Assembly: GCF_018131225.1 (NCBI RefSeq) | Contig: NZ_JAFCMM010000005.1 | Span: 310,001-374,000, forward strand | Direction: 5' to 3' | Length of the DNA: 64,000 bases | Source: Bradyrhizobium sp. U87765 SZCCT0048 | GTDB taxonomy: Bacteria; Pseudomonadota; Alphaproteobacteria; Rhizobiales; Xanthobacteraceae | Shown here: positions 7,577-16,443 of the stretch, one piece after another | How the letters are laid out: each line of letters begins with the position of its first letter | Position numbering within the stretch: position 1 is the first letter of the stretch | Position numbers and translations under genes: made by a program | The notes under the pieces: generated by a model | Told to the model about the DNA's origin: nothing | The model's database searches: none | What the model saw: only the letters and a program-made list of their open reading frames with translations

Positions 7577-8770
7577 CTACACCAGCCCGAGATCGGTCGG
7601 CGCAACCGCCGCGAAGATGCGCTCAAGGCTCGGCTTCTCCAGGCCGTACATGCGCTGGAACAGGCCGGAGAAGAAGCTGCGGTAGTCGGTCAGCACCGGG
7701 TAGTCGCGGTTCTGGAACAGTTTTGGCTGCTCGACCTTGACCTGCTCGCCGAGAATGCGCCCGCCATTGATGCCGCCGCCCAGCACCCAGTAGACGCTGC
7801 CATGGCCATGGTCGGTGCCGTGGTCGCCATTCTCGCGGAACGTGCGGCCGAACTCGGAGATCACGACCACGACGGTGTCGCGCCAGCCGGCCGGCCCGAT
7901 CTCCTCGGAGAAGCCGGCGAGCGCGCGGCCGAGTTCGCCGAGCCGGTCGGCGAGATAGCCGTTGGCGGCGCCCTGGTTGACATGGGTGTCCCAGCCGCCG
8001 ACGTCGACGAAGCCCAGATTGAACTGCTCGCGCATCAGGCGGCCGATGCGCCGCGCCGACAGCTCGAAGCCGCGCGGCGACACCGCGCCGCGGTTGGCCG
8101 CCGTCATTTCCTCGGACACCGCGCGGTAGACGTCGTCGCGCACGCGAAAACCTTCCGACACTGAGCTCGCCAGATCGCTGTTGTCGTACATGCTCTTGAT
8201 CAGCCGCGCCTGGCGGTCGTCGATGCCGGGCTTGCCGACGCCGTTGATGCCGATGTTGGGGATCTGGGCCTTGCCGCGGAAGGTCAGCGGCAACTGATCG
8301 GTGAAGGCGATCGGCTTGACGCGGGTCAGCTCGCTCGCGAGGCGGCTCATGAAGCCGGAGCGGTAGTCGCGCGAATGGCTCACCGCCTGGCCCAGCTCGA
8401 TGGTGTCCTGGGTCTCGAAATGGCTGCGGCTGAGGTCGTCGGCGGTGCCGGCGAACGGGATGAAGGCGATCTCGCGCTTGCCCCACAGCGGATAGAGCGT
8501 GTCGCGCAGCACCGGGTGCAGGCCCCAGTCGGCGTCGAGCGCCAGCGCGGCGTTGGGATTGCCGACATCGGGCTTGGCGATCGCCAGCGTCGGCCGCGAC
8601 GCACGGTAGAAATCGCTGGACACGGGGATGACGACATTGGCGGCGTCGTAGGCGCCGCGCAGGAACACCACCAGCAGGCGCGCGTCGGTGGCCGGCGCCG
8701 CCCACACCCGCCCGGCCACCGTGAGCGGCGCCATCGCCGCGAAGGCCTTGATGAGATCACGACGGTTCAT
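7577..8770 (-). CDS. DUF1501 family exported protein
   Basis: This 397-residue protein begins MNRRDLIKAFAAMAPLTVAG, a twin-arginine signal peptide, so it is probably exported folded to the periplasm. The rest matches the DUF1501 family, which has a sulfatase/alkaline-phosphatase-like fold: VVFLRGAYDAANVVIP near the start and GHGSVYWVLGGGINGG near the end. The ATG at 8770 was chosen because it opens the Tat motif directly. It lies downstream of the DUF1800 gene on the same strand; the two families are habitually encoded together. Activity and substrate are unknown. Confidence 0.88.
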   Translation of the reverse strand: MNRRDLIKAFAAMAPLTVAGRVWAAPATDARLLVVFLRGAYDAANVVIPVSSDFYRASRPTLAIAKPDVGNPNAALALDADWGLHPVLRDTLYPLWGKREIAFIPFAGTADDLSRSHFETQDTIELGQAVSHSRDYRSGFMSRLASELTRVKPIAFTDQLPLTFRGKAQIPNIGINGVGKPGIDDRQARLIKSMYDNSDLASSVSEGFRVRDDVYRAVSEEMTAANRGAVSPRGFELSARRIGRLMREQFNLGFVDVGGWDTHVNQGAANGYLADRLGELGRALAGFSEEIGPAGWRDTVVVVISEFGRTFRENGDHGTDHGHGSVYWVLGGGINGGRILGEQVKVEQPKLFQNRDYPVLTDYRSFFSGLFQRMYGLEKPSLERIFAAVAPTDLGLV

Positions 8771-8873
8771 GGTCGGCTCCTCGTGTTGTTGTGTCGTGGT
8801 TGTTCGCCCCACGTCGGAAGGAATGCGTCTGCGCGTCGTGCGTCCGCTGTGTCATGTGCGGGCTCGACCTGCG

Positions 8874-8942
8874 CATCCAGCTTGCCTTGGCGGCGCGATG
8901 GCACGTGAAGCTGGATTGCCGGGGTCAAGCCCGGCAATGACG
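8874..8942. repeat. Dispersed repeat, family D
   Basis: The element has ATCCAGCTT near one end, then AAGCTGGATTGCCGGGGTCA and AGCCCGGCAATGACG. Both an outer pairing (CCAGCTT/AAGCTGG) and an inner pairing (GCCGGG/CCCGGC) are possible. The same arrangement recurs at 34866 and 61308. It separates the DUF1800 and DUF1501 genes. Confidence 0.75.
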
Positions 8943-8996
8943 CCGAGTATGGTGATGCGCTTGCGCTCATCTCCGCGACACGATGGTCCGCGCCGC

Positions 8997-10541
8997 TCAT
9001 CGCATGAACTCCGGCGACGACAGGAACAGCGTGTTCCAGTCCTGCGGCGACACGGCCTGGTCGAGCGCGGCCACGGTGGTGGTGCTCAGGGTGTGGCGCA
9101 GGGTGTTGAAGTACAGCGCGTTCTGCAGCAGCGGGAATCCGGGCTGGTCGACGGCGTTGGCGCCCTCGGGCTTGAACAGGCCGGCGGAGCCGGAGCCGAT
9201 CTGGCGCGCGACCTCGAAGCGCAGCATCATCTGTCCCGGGCCGTTCCAAGCTTCCGACGTCAGCGGATAGCCGTCCGGCGTCTGGTGATTGAACAGGCCC
9301 TCCGACAGGCGGTTGAGCCAGTTCTGAATCGGTCCGGTGTTCAGGATCGGCTTGCGGTCGTAGGCGAGGCGCACCGCCGACATCACATACTGCACCGGAT
9401 CCTTGAACTTGGCGCCGGGCTTGAGCGAGGCGATGAACTCCGGCGCGTGCACCATGGTGGCGAGCACGGCGGCGATGTCGCCATCGGTCTTCTGGAAGGT
9501 CTGCGCCATGCGCTGCACCAGCGCCGGCGGTGGGGTGTCGCCGACGAAGTAGGTCGCGATCTTCTGCGACACGCGGGTGGCGGTCGCCGGATGGCGGCAC
9601 AGGATGTCGAGGGCATCGTCGACCTCGGCGAGGCCGCGCCCCTTGATGGCGTGGCCGAGCAGCGTCTTGTCGCCGTAGTCGTGGCGCATCGGGTTGAATT
9701 CGAACAGGCCCTGGCGCACGAGCTGGGCGCGCAGCTCCGGCTTGACGTTGGGATCCTCCTGCTTCGGGTCGATGCCGACGCCGGTGAGGATATGGGCGAG
9801 CTGCTCGACATCCGCCTGGCTGTAGCCGGAGCCCACCCCCATGGTGTGCAGCTCCATGATCTCGCGGGCGTAGTTCTCGTTGATGTGGCCGGCGGCGTTG
9901 TCGGCGTTGTCGAGATAGCGCAGCATCGCGGGGTGATGCAGCGTGGCGCTCAGCAGATCGCGGAAATGCCCCAGCGCGTTCGGACGAATGGCGTTGTCGA
10001 CGTAATCGCCGACCAGCACGCGCAGGTTCGCCTTGTAGAGGTGGACGTTGAAGTGATTGAACCAGAACCAGGTCATGCGCTCGCGCAACTGGTCGGGGGC
10101 ATACAGCGCGCGCAGGATGGTGCGCGCCGCCGCCTGGCGGCCGCGGTCGTTCATCGCCTGCTGGAACGCCTGCTGCGCCGCCTTCTTCTGGTCGGGGTCG
10201 GTCATCTGGTTGGCGGTGCGGCTCTGCTGGTCGAACGCCAGCACGGTGTCGAACGGCAGTGTATGCACGTCCGGCATCGCCTCGATCTGCGCCTTGACCG
10301 CGTCCGGCATCGCCGGCTGCAGGCTGGCCGGCGGATGCAGTTGCTGGTCGAGCCACTGCTCGGCGCCCATCGACTGGAACTGGGCGGCGCTCGACGGCGT
10401 GATGCCGAAGGTCAGGCGATCGAGCAGCGTGACGTCGCGCACGCTCAGTTCGGCGGCGCTGGCGGCGGGCTGCGTGACGACCAGCGCGGCGGTGAGGAGG
10501 AGGCCGAGGCGGGTGACAGAGAGGCGGCGCGGTGTCGTCAT
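8997..10541 (-). CDS. DUF1800 family exported protein
   Basis: This 514-residue protein has a Sec signal peptide (RRLSVTRLGLLLTAALVV followed by TQPAASAAE) and the DUF1800 hallmarks: LLDRLTFGITPSSAAQF, FWFNHFNVH, ENYAREIMELHTMGV and ILCRHPATATRVSQKI. The family is widespread next to DUF1501 genes, and the pair is thought to act together at the cell envelope, but no biochemical role is established. Length is normal. An A/T-rich patch near 10770-10795 upstream could hold its promoter. Confidence 0.88.
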   Translation of the reverse strand: MTTPRRLSVTRLGLLLTAALVVTQPAASAAELSVRDVTLLDRLTFGITPSSAAQFQSMGAEQWLDQQLHPPASLQPAMPDAVKAQIEAMPDVHTLPFDTVLAFDQQSRTANQMTDPDQKKAAQQAFQQAMNDRGRQAAARTILRALYAPDQLRERMTWFWFNHFNVHLYKANLRVLVGDYVDNAIRPNALGHFRDLLSATLHHPAMLRYLDNADNAAGHINENYAREIMELHTMGVGSGYSQADVEQLAHILTGVGIDPKQEDPNVKPELRAQLVRQGLFEFNPMRHDYGDKTLLGHAIKGRGLAEVDDALDILCRHPATATRVSQKIATYFVGDTPPPALVQRMAQTFQKTDGDIAAVLATMVHAPEFIASLKPGAKFKDPVQYVMSAVRLAYDRKPILNTGPIQNWLNRLSEGLFNHQTPDGYPLTSEAWNGPGQMMLRFEVARQIGSGSAGLFKPEGANAVDQPGFPLLQNALYFNTLRHTLSTTTVAALDQAVSPQDWNTLFLSSPEFMR

Positions 10542-10913
10542 GACGGATCTCGGACGGGACGGGTTGTGGGCGGCCCGCGGTGCGGTCCGCCATCGCGGGC
10601 CTGCCGAAGGCGATCATCGCGCGCGCTGCCGCGGGGACACCGGGCGGCGATGACCCGACGAACCGCGGCGTGGTGCAGCAAGGCCGGTGATCGTCGAAGC
10701 GGCGCTCATTCAAGGCGCGATCCGCTGAACAGTCTCTGAACGAAACCTGCGGGAATTGTGGCGCCGGCCGATTTAATCAAATTGTAATGTTGCTGGCGTC
10801 GGCGGCCTCACGTGCGACCGCATACGACTGCACGGCGTCGCGGACTGCGTCCGTGCGCGTGGTCTGTCGTTGGCGGCGCGGGCGAACGGCGGCGTCGCCC
10901 GCGCGCGGCGCTG
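10542..10913. other. Intergenic stretch, possible promoter region
   Basis: No supported gene lies here. Around 10768-10795 the sequence becomes A/T-rich (GATTTAATCAAATTGTAATG), in contrast to the surrounding GC-rich DNA, and is the likeliest place for the promoter of the minus-strand DUF1800 gene. Confidence 0.4.
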
Positions 10914-11093
10914 CTACTCGATGACGACGGCGAGGCGTCCGATCAGCGAGGCGATTTCCGCAAGCCTTGCGTCATCGTGTTCGGCGATCGCCTGCGCGAG
11001 GCAGGTGATGCATTCATCGTCGCTGATCGAGGGCACAAGGCCGGGATCGATGAACGCCGGTGCGGACGTCGGGAGAGACAGCTGGACTTCCAT
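10914..11093 (-). CDS. Small hypothetical protein (59 aa)
   Basis: The product runs from MEVQLSLPTSAPAFIDPGL to LIGRLAVVIE, an acidic, probably soluble helical protein. The ATG at 11093 has a GGAG ribosome-binding sequence about nine bases upstream, better than the in-frame upstream start at 11117. No family is recognised. It is divergent from the gene at 11385. Confidence 0.45.
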   Translation of the reverse strand: MEVQLSLPTSAPAFIDPGLVPSISDDECITCLAQAIAEHDDARLAEIASLIGRLAVVIE

Positions 11094-11342
11094 GCGCGTG
11101 CTCCGTGAACGAATCACCCAGGAAGGATGGTTGCACGAGCTTAATGAAGGGTTGGCGACTCCCCTGCATCACAAATGCGCGCCGGTGCTGGCATGCCAGC
11201 AGAAATTAGCGGCAGCGGTTGCACCTTCGGCGGGCAGGCCTGGCATCAGAATGGACGAGCAATGACGCGGACAGCGCCGGGTCGCGGACATGGGGCGGCG
11301 GGAATCTCCAGCGCGCCGGATTGCATCGGCTGGGCTGAGATA

Positions 11343-11363
11343 ATATAGGGGGGTACCCTATAT
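11343..11363. promoter_or_regulatory. Metal-sensor-like operator (CsoR/RcnR type) over a -10 region
   Basis: An 8-base perfect inverted repeat, ATATAGGG and CCCTATAT, encloses GGGTA, giving a G6 tract and GGGTACCC between TATA arms. This resembles operators of CsoR/RcnR/DmeR-class copper, nickel or cobalt sensors, which combine a G-tract with flanking A/T inverted repeats. It overlaps a possible -10 (TAATAT at 11341), with TTGCAT at 11321 as a possible though closely spaced -35. No sensor gene is in the window. Confidence 0.5.
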
Positions 11364-11384
11364 GACGAGCGCCGGAAGGGCCGC

Positions 11385-12329
11385 ATGACCGTTGCACGAC
11401 GCCTCCTGCCGTTTGCGCTCGCGTGGCTCGCCGGCGCAGCGTCGGCGCATGCCCATGGCATCGCGGGCAATCGCTTCTTTCCGGGCACGCTGACCTTCGA
11501 CGATCCGGCCGTGGCCGACGAGGCGGTGCTGCCGCTGGCGTCCAGCATCAGGCATCCGGGGGAGGGCGGCGACGTCACGGACAACCGCATCGCCTGGTCG
11601 TTCGTTCGTCTGCTGACCCCGACGGTCGCTTTCGCGGTCGACAGCGGTGCGGCGGCCCGCAACTGGAGCGTCGCCCGCCGCTCCGGTTTCGACACCACGA
11701 GCCTCACGCTCAAGAGCGAGGTGTTCCGCAGCGATCCCCACGAAATGCTGATCTCGGCCTCGCTCGGCTGGGGGATCGGGCGGTCCGGCGCGCTCGGGAT
11801 CGGAGCCGGCGCGAGCGACACCCTCAAGCCCGGCCTTTTTTTCGGCAAGGGCTTTGGCGACCTGCCCGACCAGCTCGGCTGGTTGCGGCCGTTCGGAATC
11901 GCCGGCGGTGTCGTGCTCGAGCATCCGCTGTCCCGGACCTCGCCGGCGCTTGGCCTCGATCCGGCCACCGGCATGTTGGGGCGGACCATCGTCGGCAACG
12001 TCGACGTCCTGCGCTGGGGCTTTGCCGTGGAGTTCAGCACGCTCTACCTGACCAGCCGTTTCACCGGCGGACCTCCGAAGGAGGAGCCGCTCAATCAATG
12101 GGTGCCGCTGGTGGAGTTTGCATTCGACAGTCCGCGCGGACAGAAGACCGCGGCCACGGTCAATCCCGGCGTTTCCTATGTGGCGGTCACCTGGCAGGCG
12201 GCGGTCGAGGCCGTCATCCCGATGAACACGCAAGCCGGCCGCACCGTCGGCGCCCGCGCGCAGATGCTGTTCTTCCTCGATGACCTGATCCCGTCGCTGT
12301 TCGGCAAGCCGCTGCTCGTCGGCCGCTGA
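11385..12329 (+). CDS. Putative envelope protein, possibly metal-regulated
   Basis: This 314-residue protein begins with a clear Sec signal peptide (RRLLPFALAWLAGAASAHAH) and has alternating beta-type segments rich in Gly and aromatic residues, consistent with an outer-membrane or periplasmic beta protein. Early motifs are HGIAGNRFFPGTLTFDDPAV. A GGAAGG ribosome-binding sequence precedes the ATG. I recall similar unnamed proteins near metal or multidrug efflux genes, but no such genes are adjacent here. The operator-like palindrome directly upstream suggests expression responds to a transition metal. Function is otherwise unknown. Confidence 0.75.
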   Translation: MTVARRLLPFALAWLAGAASAHAHGIAGNRFFPGTLTFDDPAVADEAVLPLASSIRHPGEGGDVTDNRIAWSFVRLLTPTVAFAVDSGAAARNWSVARRSGFDTTSLTLKSEVFRSDPHEMLISASLGWGIGRSGALGIGAGASDTLKPGLFFGKGFGDLPDQLGWLRPFGIAGGVVLEHPLSRTSPALGLDPATGMLGRTIVGNVDVLRWGFAVEFSTLYLTSRFTGGPPKEEPLNQWVPLVEFAFDSPRGQKTAATVNPGVSYVAVTWQAAVEAVIPMNTQAGRTVGARAQMLFFLDDLIPSLFGKPLLVGR

Positions 12330-12397
12330 CGCACCTGCGGAGCAGGGCGCGTGTGCTTTGATGGAATCGTAAACGCGCTCCAGCTTTTTGCTTTGAC

Positions 12398-12442
12398 GCG
12401 TTTTCTTCACGCGAACCGGGGGGCCACTTCGCTCGAAAACGC
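12398..12442. repeat. Dispersed hairpin repeat (GCGTTTTC/GAAAACGC)
   Basis: Arms GCGTTTTC (12398) and GAAAACGC (12435) enclose TTCACGCGAACCGG and CACTTCGCTC. Sequences of this form are frequent intergenic repeats in Bradyrhizobium-type genomes. Only one copy was noticed in the window. It ends two bases before the stop of the minus-strand membrane gene. Confidence 0.55.
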
Positions 12443-12443
12443 T

Positions 12444-12728
12444 CTACCGGCGGTCGTAACCGGGGGCGACGGTGTTCTTCACCTGCACCAGCAGGGTGAA
12501 GATCCAGGCGAGCGCGTAGAGCCCGGACAGTCCCAGCGCGACACGGCGGTCCATGACCGTCAGGGTGCCCCAGAACCAGATGCGATAGATCCACAGGCCC
12601 GAGGTGGCGACGCCGAGCAGGCAGATGAGCAGCTTGAGGCCACGGTTGGTGGCGACGCCGAGCGCGCCGAACAGCAGCGTCGTCGGAACAAGGAACATCT
12701 GGCAGGCGGCGATCAGCGTTTCGTCCAT
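12444..12728 (-). CDS. Small inner-membrane protein (94 aa)
   Basis: The product starts MDETLIAACQMFLVPTTLL and has three hydrophobic stretches, the last LGLSGLYALAWIFTLLVQV, ending in a short basic tail. It is probably an integral inner-membrane protein with about three passes. The ATG at 12728 removes a non-hydrophobic, low-complexity upstream extension. No family or partner is recognised. Confidence 0.6.
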   Translation of the reverse strand: MDETLIAACQMFLVPTTLLFGALGVATNRGLKLLICLLGVATSGLWIYRIWFWGTLTVMDRRVALGLSGLYALAWIFTLLVQVKNTVAPGYDRR

Positions 12729-12912
12729 GGGGGATCTCGAAGGTCCGAATCGCGCGGGAGTATAGCCGGCTTTATCCGCCGGCCAGGGCAGGGGCCGCGA
12801 GTTCCAGGACATGCGGTGCGAAGGCACCGCCGGCATGTTGACGAAATGGCCGTGCGACCGCACCTATCCTGTGAAGCTGAACGGGGAGGCCGGACTCGGG
12901 CCTGAACGGCGA

Positions 12913-13155
12913 ATGACCGAGCCAATACCTTTCGATACTGCGGTGGCGCTGCGCCTGAAGGCGGTTGATGCCGCGCGCCGCGCGCGGGCGCGGCCGGTCG
13001 GCCCCGAGCGCAACGAATACCGCCAGCTGGCGCTCGCCTACAAGGCGCTGTCGGAGAACGAGGCCTGGCTGAGCGGCACACGCGCCCGCGTCCGCCAGCC
13101 CCAGGTCGTCACTCCACCCCACGACTGGCCGCCGCGGCGGGACGAGGAAGGCTAG
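12913..13155 (+). CDS. Small hypothetical protein (80 aa)
   Basis: The frame encodes MTEPIPFDTAVALRLKAVDA and continues as a charged, helical, Arg-rich protein (YRQLALAYKALSENEAWL). It looks soluble. The ribosome-binding site is weak and no family is recognised. It is divergent from the membrane gene at 12444-12728. Confidence 0.45.
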   Translation: MTEPIPFDTAVALRLKAVDAARRARARPVGPERNEYRQLALAYKALSENEAWLSGTRARVRQPQVVTPPHDWPPRRDEEG

Positions 13156-13194
13156 TGCGAAATGAATGTCGCTTGTCCGTCGTCCTCAGGTGCG

Positions 13195-13238
13195 AGCCAA
13201 CGGGTCCGCACGACGTGCGGCCTGATGACAGCTCCGCA
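13195..13238. repeat. Dispersed hairpin repeat, family C
   Basis: GAGCCAACGGGTCCGCAC is followed by GACGTGCGGCCTGATGACAG and CTCCGC. The stem CCGCAC/GTGCGG (13206-13220) is replaced by CCGCGC/GCGCGG in the second copy at 34744, so the sequence changes while pairing is kept. Confidence 0.65.
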
Positions 13239-13393
13239 AGCCTCGGGGGATGAACGGTCGGTTCCTCCCGAGCCTTGGCCGTCGCCCTTCGAGGTCCGCG
13301 CCTTGCAACCCAGGCGTCCCCGATCTGCTCCTGTCGCGCACGCAACGCGGCAAGGCCGGATTGCCGTACGCGGGGTGACGGATCCGTCGCAGC

Positions 13394-14857
13394 CTACCAG
13401 CCGTATTTCAGCTCGATGCCGAGATAGTCGCTGTCGTGGGCGCCGGCCTGGCGCAGGGTGTCACCGATGCGAAAGTCGACGAACTCGACCGCGCCGGTGA
13501 GATTGGCATTGAAGGCGTAGTCGGCCCGCAGTTGGGTATAGAAGCCCGACCACGGGCTGCCGCGCCCGGCCGTCCCGGCGATCGCGATGTTGGGCTGCAC
13601 ATAGACCGCATCCGCGGTGGTCTGGCGCCACTGCAGGCCCACCGCGCCCGTCAGCGTCAGGCGTTCGACCGGCTTGATGGTCAGCGACGGCTTGAGATGG
13701 ATGAGGTTGGCGTAGCCGGTGAAGCCGGCGAGGGTGAAGTAGTAGCCGTTGGGGAACAGCGGATTGAAGGTGCCGAGCTTGCCGTCGCCGGGATGGCCGT
13801 CGCCGGAGGCGGCGTCGGCCTGCAGGCCGATGCGCGGCGTCCAGCCCAGACCGCTGAAAGTGTAGCCGGTGCGTGCGCCGAGGCCCCAGGCGCGGATGTT
13901 GCTGGCGCCGACCTCGCCGGTCTGGCCCATCGCCTCGATGTCCCAGTCGAGGCCGTCGTGCTTGCCGGCAAAGCGGATGTCGAAGGCATGGCGGCGCTCG
14001 TCGCCGCGCGCATCGAGATAGCTGACATTGTCGCGCTGGTAGAGCGCGTAGTAGGCCGACAGCTCGTTGTTGCCGAGCACGTGGCGCTCGACGCGGAAGG
14101 TCGAGAAGCGGAAGTGGTCGTTGGAGACGTCGTCGAACGGCGCGCCGTTGTTGTACTGCACCGGACGGCTGACGAAACCGAGCACGCGCCATGGCCCGCT
14201 CTCCCAGTCGGCCCACACCGCGTCGAACGACTGGCGCACGTTGGGACCGTCGCGCGACGACACGAACCGCTGCAGGTCGAAGGCGAAGTCCTGGCGGCCG
14301 ACGCGCGCCTTGAAGGTGCCGTCGCCGAAGGTCTGGGTGTAGGCGACGAAGGCGAGGCGCAGGTCGAGCGGATTCTGGTCGACCGGCGTGATGACATTCT
14401 TGCCGAACGCGCGGGCGTCCTCGATCTGGGTGAAGATCTGCCAGTTCTCGTTGAGATGGATGTCGGCATGGAACTGCAGGCGCTGCAGCAGGTAGCTGTC
14501 GGGCGCCGTGGCCTTCGTGCCGAAGTTCGCGGCGTTGAGCGTCTCGAAGCGCTCGCGCAGGTTCATGCCGAACGACACGTAGCTGTGCGGATCGCCGGGG
14601 ATCAGCGGGATGTATTTGAGGCCGTCGAACGGCTGGGTGCGGAGCGAGGGATCGGCGAGCACCGACCAGTCCTCCTCCCAGCGGTTGCTCTGGATCGCGG
14701 GCCGCTGCGGCGTCTTCGCAGCCGCGTCATCGGCGCGGGCGTGATGCGGCGCGAGCGCGCAGAGCACGCCCGCGGCAAGGCTGGCGATGGCGAGCCGCGT
14801 GGCGGATGATCGCCGCGGCGTGTGACGCGATTGTTGTCTGTTTGCCCCGCTGCCCAT
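13394..14857 (-). CDS. Alginate-export-type outer-membrane porin
   Basis: This 487-residue protein has an N-terminal signal peptide (ATRLAIASLAAGVLCALAP) and a long beta-barrel body ending in an aromatic residue (LKYGW), as outer-membrane proteins do. Conserved blocks such as LRERFETL, LLQRLQFHADIHLNENW, LAFVAYTQ and KARVGRQDFAFDLQRFVSSR match the alginate export family (AlgE-like porins). Family members transport anionic or uncharged organic molecules and most do not handle alginate, so the substrate is open. No polysaccharide genes are nearby. The ATG at 14857 was chosen over one 51 bases upstream because the extra residues do not improve the signal peptide. Confidence 0.82.
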   Translation of the reverse strand: MGSGANRQQSRHTPRRSSATRLAIASLAAGVLCALAPHHARADDAAAKTPQRPAIQSNRWEEDWSVLADPSLRTQPFDGLKYIPLIPGDPHSYVSFGMNLRERFETLNAANFGTKATAPDSYLLQRLQFHADIHLNENWQIFTQIEDARAFGKNVITPVDQNPLDLRLAFVAYTQTFGDGTFKARVGRQDFAFDLQRFVSSRDGPNVRQSFDAVWADWESGPWRVLGFVSRPVQYNNGAPFDDVSNDHFRFSTFRVERHVLGNNELSAYYALYQRDNVSYLDARGDERRHAFDIRFAGKHDGLDWDIEAMGQTGEVGASNIRAWGLGARTGYTFSGLGWTPRIGLQADAASGDGHPGDGKLGTFNPLFPNGYYFTLAGFTGYANLIHLKPSLTIKPVERLTLTGAVGLQWRQTTADAVYVQPNIAIAGTAGRGSPWSGFYTQLRADYAFNANLTGAVEFVDFRIGDTLRQAGAHDSDYLGIELKYGW

Positions 14858-14920
14858 CGTGATCGTTCTACTACAGGGCTGACCGTGCCGCTGTGTCTGC
14901 CGCGCCACGATCGATCCTCT

Positions 14921-15040
14921 TCATCCTGAGGAGGCGCATCGCGCCGTCTCGAAGGATGAGGCCCCGGCATCGCGGATCGCCGCGGCGCCGGGGCCTCATG
15001 GTTCGAGACGCGCAGCGGTGCTGCGCTCCTCACCATGAGG
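14921..15040. repeat. Palindromic repeat pair, family A
   Basis: Two units lie in tandem. The first (14921-14961) is of the CATCCTGAGG...GAAGGATGAG form, and the second (14994-15040) is CATGGTTCGAGACGCG with a matching CGCTCCTCACCATGAGG arm. The outer arms differ at two paired positions but remain complementary. They fill most of the gap between the porin and VOC genes. Confidence 0.82.
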
Positions 15041-15086
15041 AGAAGGACGGGCTGCGGCGGGCCCATCCTTGTCGTTCACGATGCGG

Positions 15087-15974
15087 CTACTTCACCGCCG
15101 CGTGGATCTCGGCGACGTAGCCGCCGGGAAACTGCACCACGGCGGCCTGGCGGTGGTCGGCGGTGTACGGTTCGACCAGCACGGTGACGCCGGCGGCCCT
15201 GGCCTTGTCGAGCGTCTCGGCGAGGTTGGTGACCTCATAGCCGGTCATCTCGCGGCCGTAGGGGTAGGGCAGGTGGCCGTCGGTTGAGAGCACCGTGAAC
15301 TTGCCGAACGCCGCTTCAAGGCGGATGCGGCGATAGGTGTCCTTGGGACGGCCGATCTCGGCGCCCGGCGCGCGGGCATCGTCGGACACCACCTTGGCGT
15401 GGGCGAAGCGCTGGAAGCTGCGCACGAAGGCATCGGCGCGCTCGCGCGAGACGTAGATGCGGTTCTCCGGCACGGTCTGAAACGCGGCGTAGTCCGGCTT
15501 GGTGGTGTGCCAGTACAACTGCATGTTGACCCCGCCCGGCCACTGCACCACGACGTCGCGGCCGATCGGATCGGGGAAGGTCTCGACGATGACGTCGGCG
15601 CCGGCGGCGCGCGCCGATTTCACGGCGGCGTCGATGTCGCTGACGAGGTAGCCGTTGCGCTCAGCGCCGAACGGGGTGGGGATCGGCGTCTTGAAGCCGA
15701 ACAGCGACACGGTGCCGACCGGCGTCTGCAGCAGCTGCGACGTCGTGCTGCTCGGTGTCGGCGTCACCGTGGCGACGACCTGCTTGGTGCTCTGGCCGCC
15801 GAAGGTGGCGAGGAAGCTCGCGACAAAACGGTCGAGGTCGCTTGGGGCGACATAGACATGGGTGGTGCCGTATTGCGGCGCGACGGCAAGGGACGGCGCC
15901 GCGGCCGGGCGGGCCTGCGCGGCGGTGAGGCTGCCGGCGACGAGGGCGGCGGCGAGGACGGGAATCAGACGCAT
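15087..15974 (-). CDS. Exported VOC (glyoxalase/dioxygenase-fold) protein
   Basis: This 295-residue protein has a signal peptide (MRLIPVLAAALVAGSLTAAQ) followed by two VOC-type beta-alpha-beta-beta-beta modules: YGTTHVYVAPSDLDRFVASF with DVVVQWPGGVNMQLYW, and VPENRIYVSRERADAFVRSF with VVQFPGGYVAEIH. Family members bind a divalent metal and act on small organic substrates, but export is unusual for this fold. It is the last of a same-strand run: XapX, amidohydrolase, DoxX, then this gene after a 27-base gap. Confidence 0.8.
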   Translation of the reverse strand: MRLIPVLAAALVAGSLTAAQARPAAAPSLAVAPQYGTTHVYVAPSDLDRFVASFLATFGGQSTKQVVATVTPTPSSTTSQLLQTPVGTVSLFGFKTPIPTPFGAERNGYLVSDIDAAVKSARAAGADVIVETFPDPIGRDVVVQWPGGVNMQLYWHTTKPDYAAFQTVPENRIYVSRERADAFVRSFQRFAHAKVVSDDARAPGAEIGRPKDTYRRIRLEAAFGKFTVLSTDGHLPYPYGREMTGYEVTNLAETLDKARAAGVTVLVEPYTADHRQAAVVQFPGGYVAEIHAAVK

Positions 15975-16001
15975 GATGCAAACGCTCCGGGTGGGGAATG
16001 G

Positions 16002-16442
16002 TCAGGATGAACGGGAGGGGGAAGCGGTCCGGCAGGCCAGCACCGCCACGAGGACGAAGCCGCCGATCAGGCCGAGATGTTCGAAGAAGGCGTTGAAGGC
16101 GGCGAAACGTGCTGCCCCCTCCAGCGCCCAGAAGCGGTTGGCGGTGAGCATCGCGACGGCGGTCAGGACGCCGAGCCCGCCGGCGCCGAGCCACACCAGG
16201 CGGCCGGAGATCACGAGCACCGAGCCAACAAGCTCGACCGCGATGGCGAGCGAGGCCCACAACCAGCCCGGGGTGAGGCCGAAGTGTTCCTGCTCAGCCA
16301 CCGCGGCCGAGAAGTCCGCGAGCTTGGTGATGCCGCCGATCAGGTACGCCGAGGCCAGCGCGACACGCGCCACCACCGGCGTGCCGCGCCAGCGCAGGAT
16401 CGCATCGACGAACCGCGGGGTCATGTCGGAGGCCTGCGGCAT
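16002..16442 (-). CDS. DoxX family membrane protein
   Basis: This 146-residue protein has four hydrophobic segments, including ALASAYLIGGITKLADF and LGVLTAVAMLTANRFW, and the DoxX-type pattern of an early Gly-Lys-x-x-Asp turn. It is probably an inner-membrane protein linked to redox or quinone-related functions, though most members are uncharacterised. The start lies one base after the amidohydrolase stop, so the two are probably translated together. MTPRF at 16424 is an alternative start. Confidence 0.78.
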   Translation of the reverse strand: MPQASDMTPRFVDAILRWRGTPVVARVALASAYLIGGITKLADFSAAVAEQEHFGLTPGWLWASLAIAVELVGSVLVISGRLVWLGAGGLGVLTAVAMLTANRFWALEGAARFAAFNAFFEHLGLIGGFVLVAVLACRTASPSRSS

Positions 16443-16443
16443 C

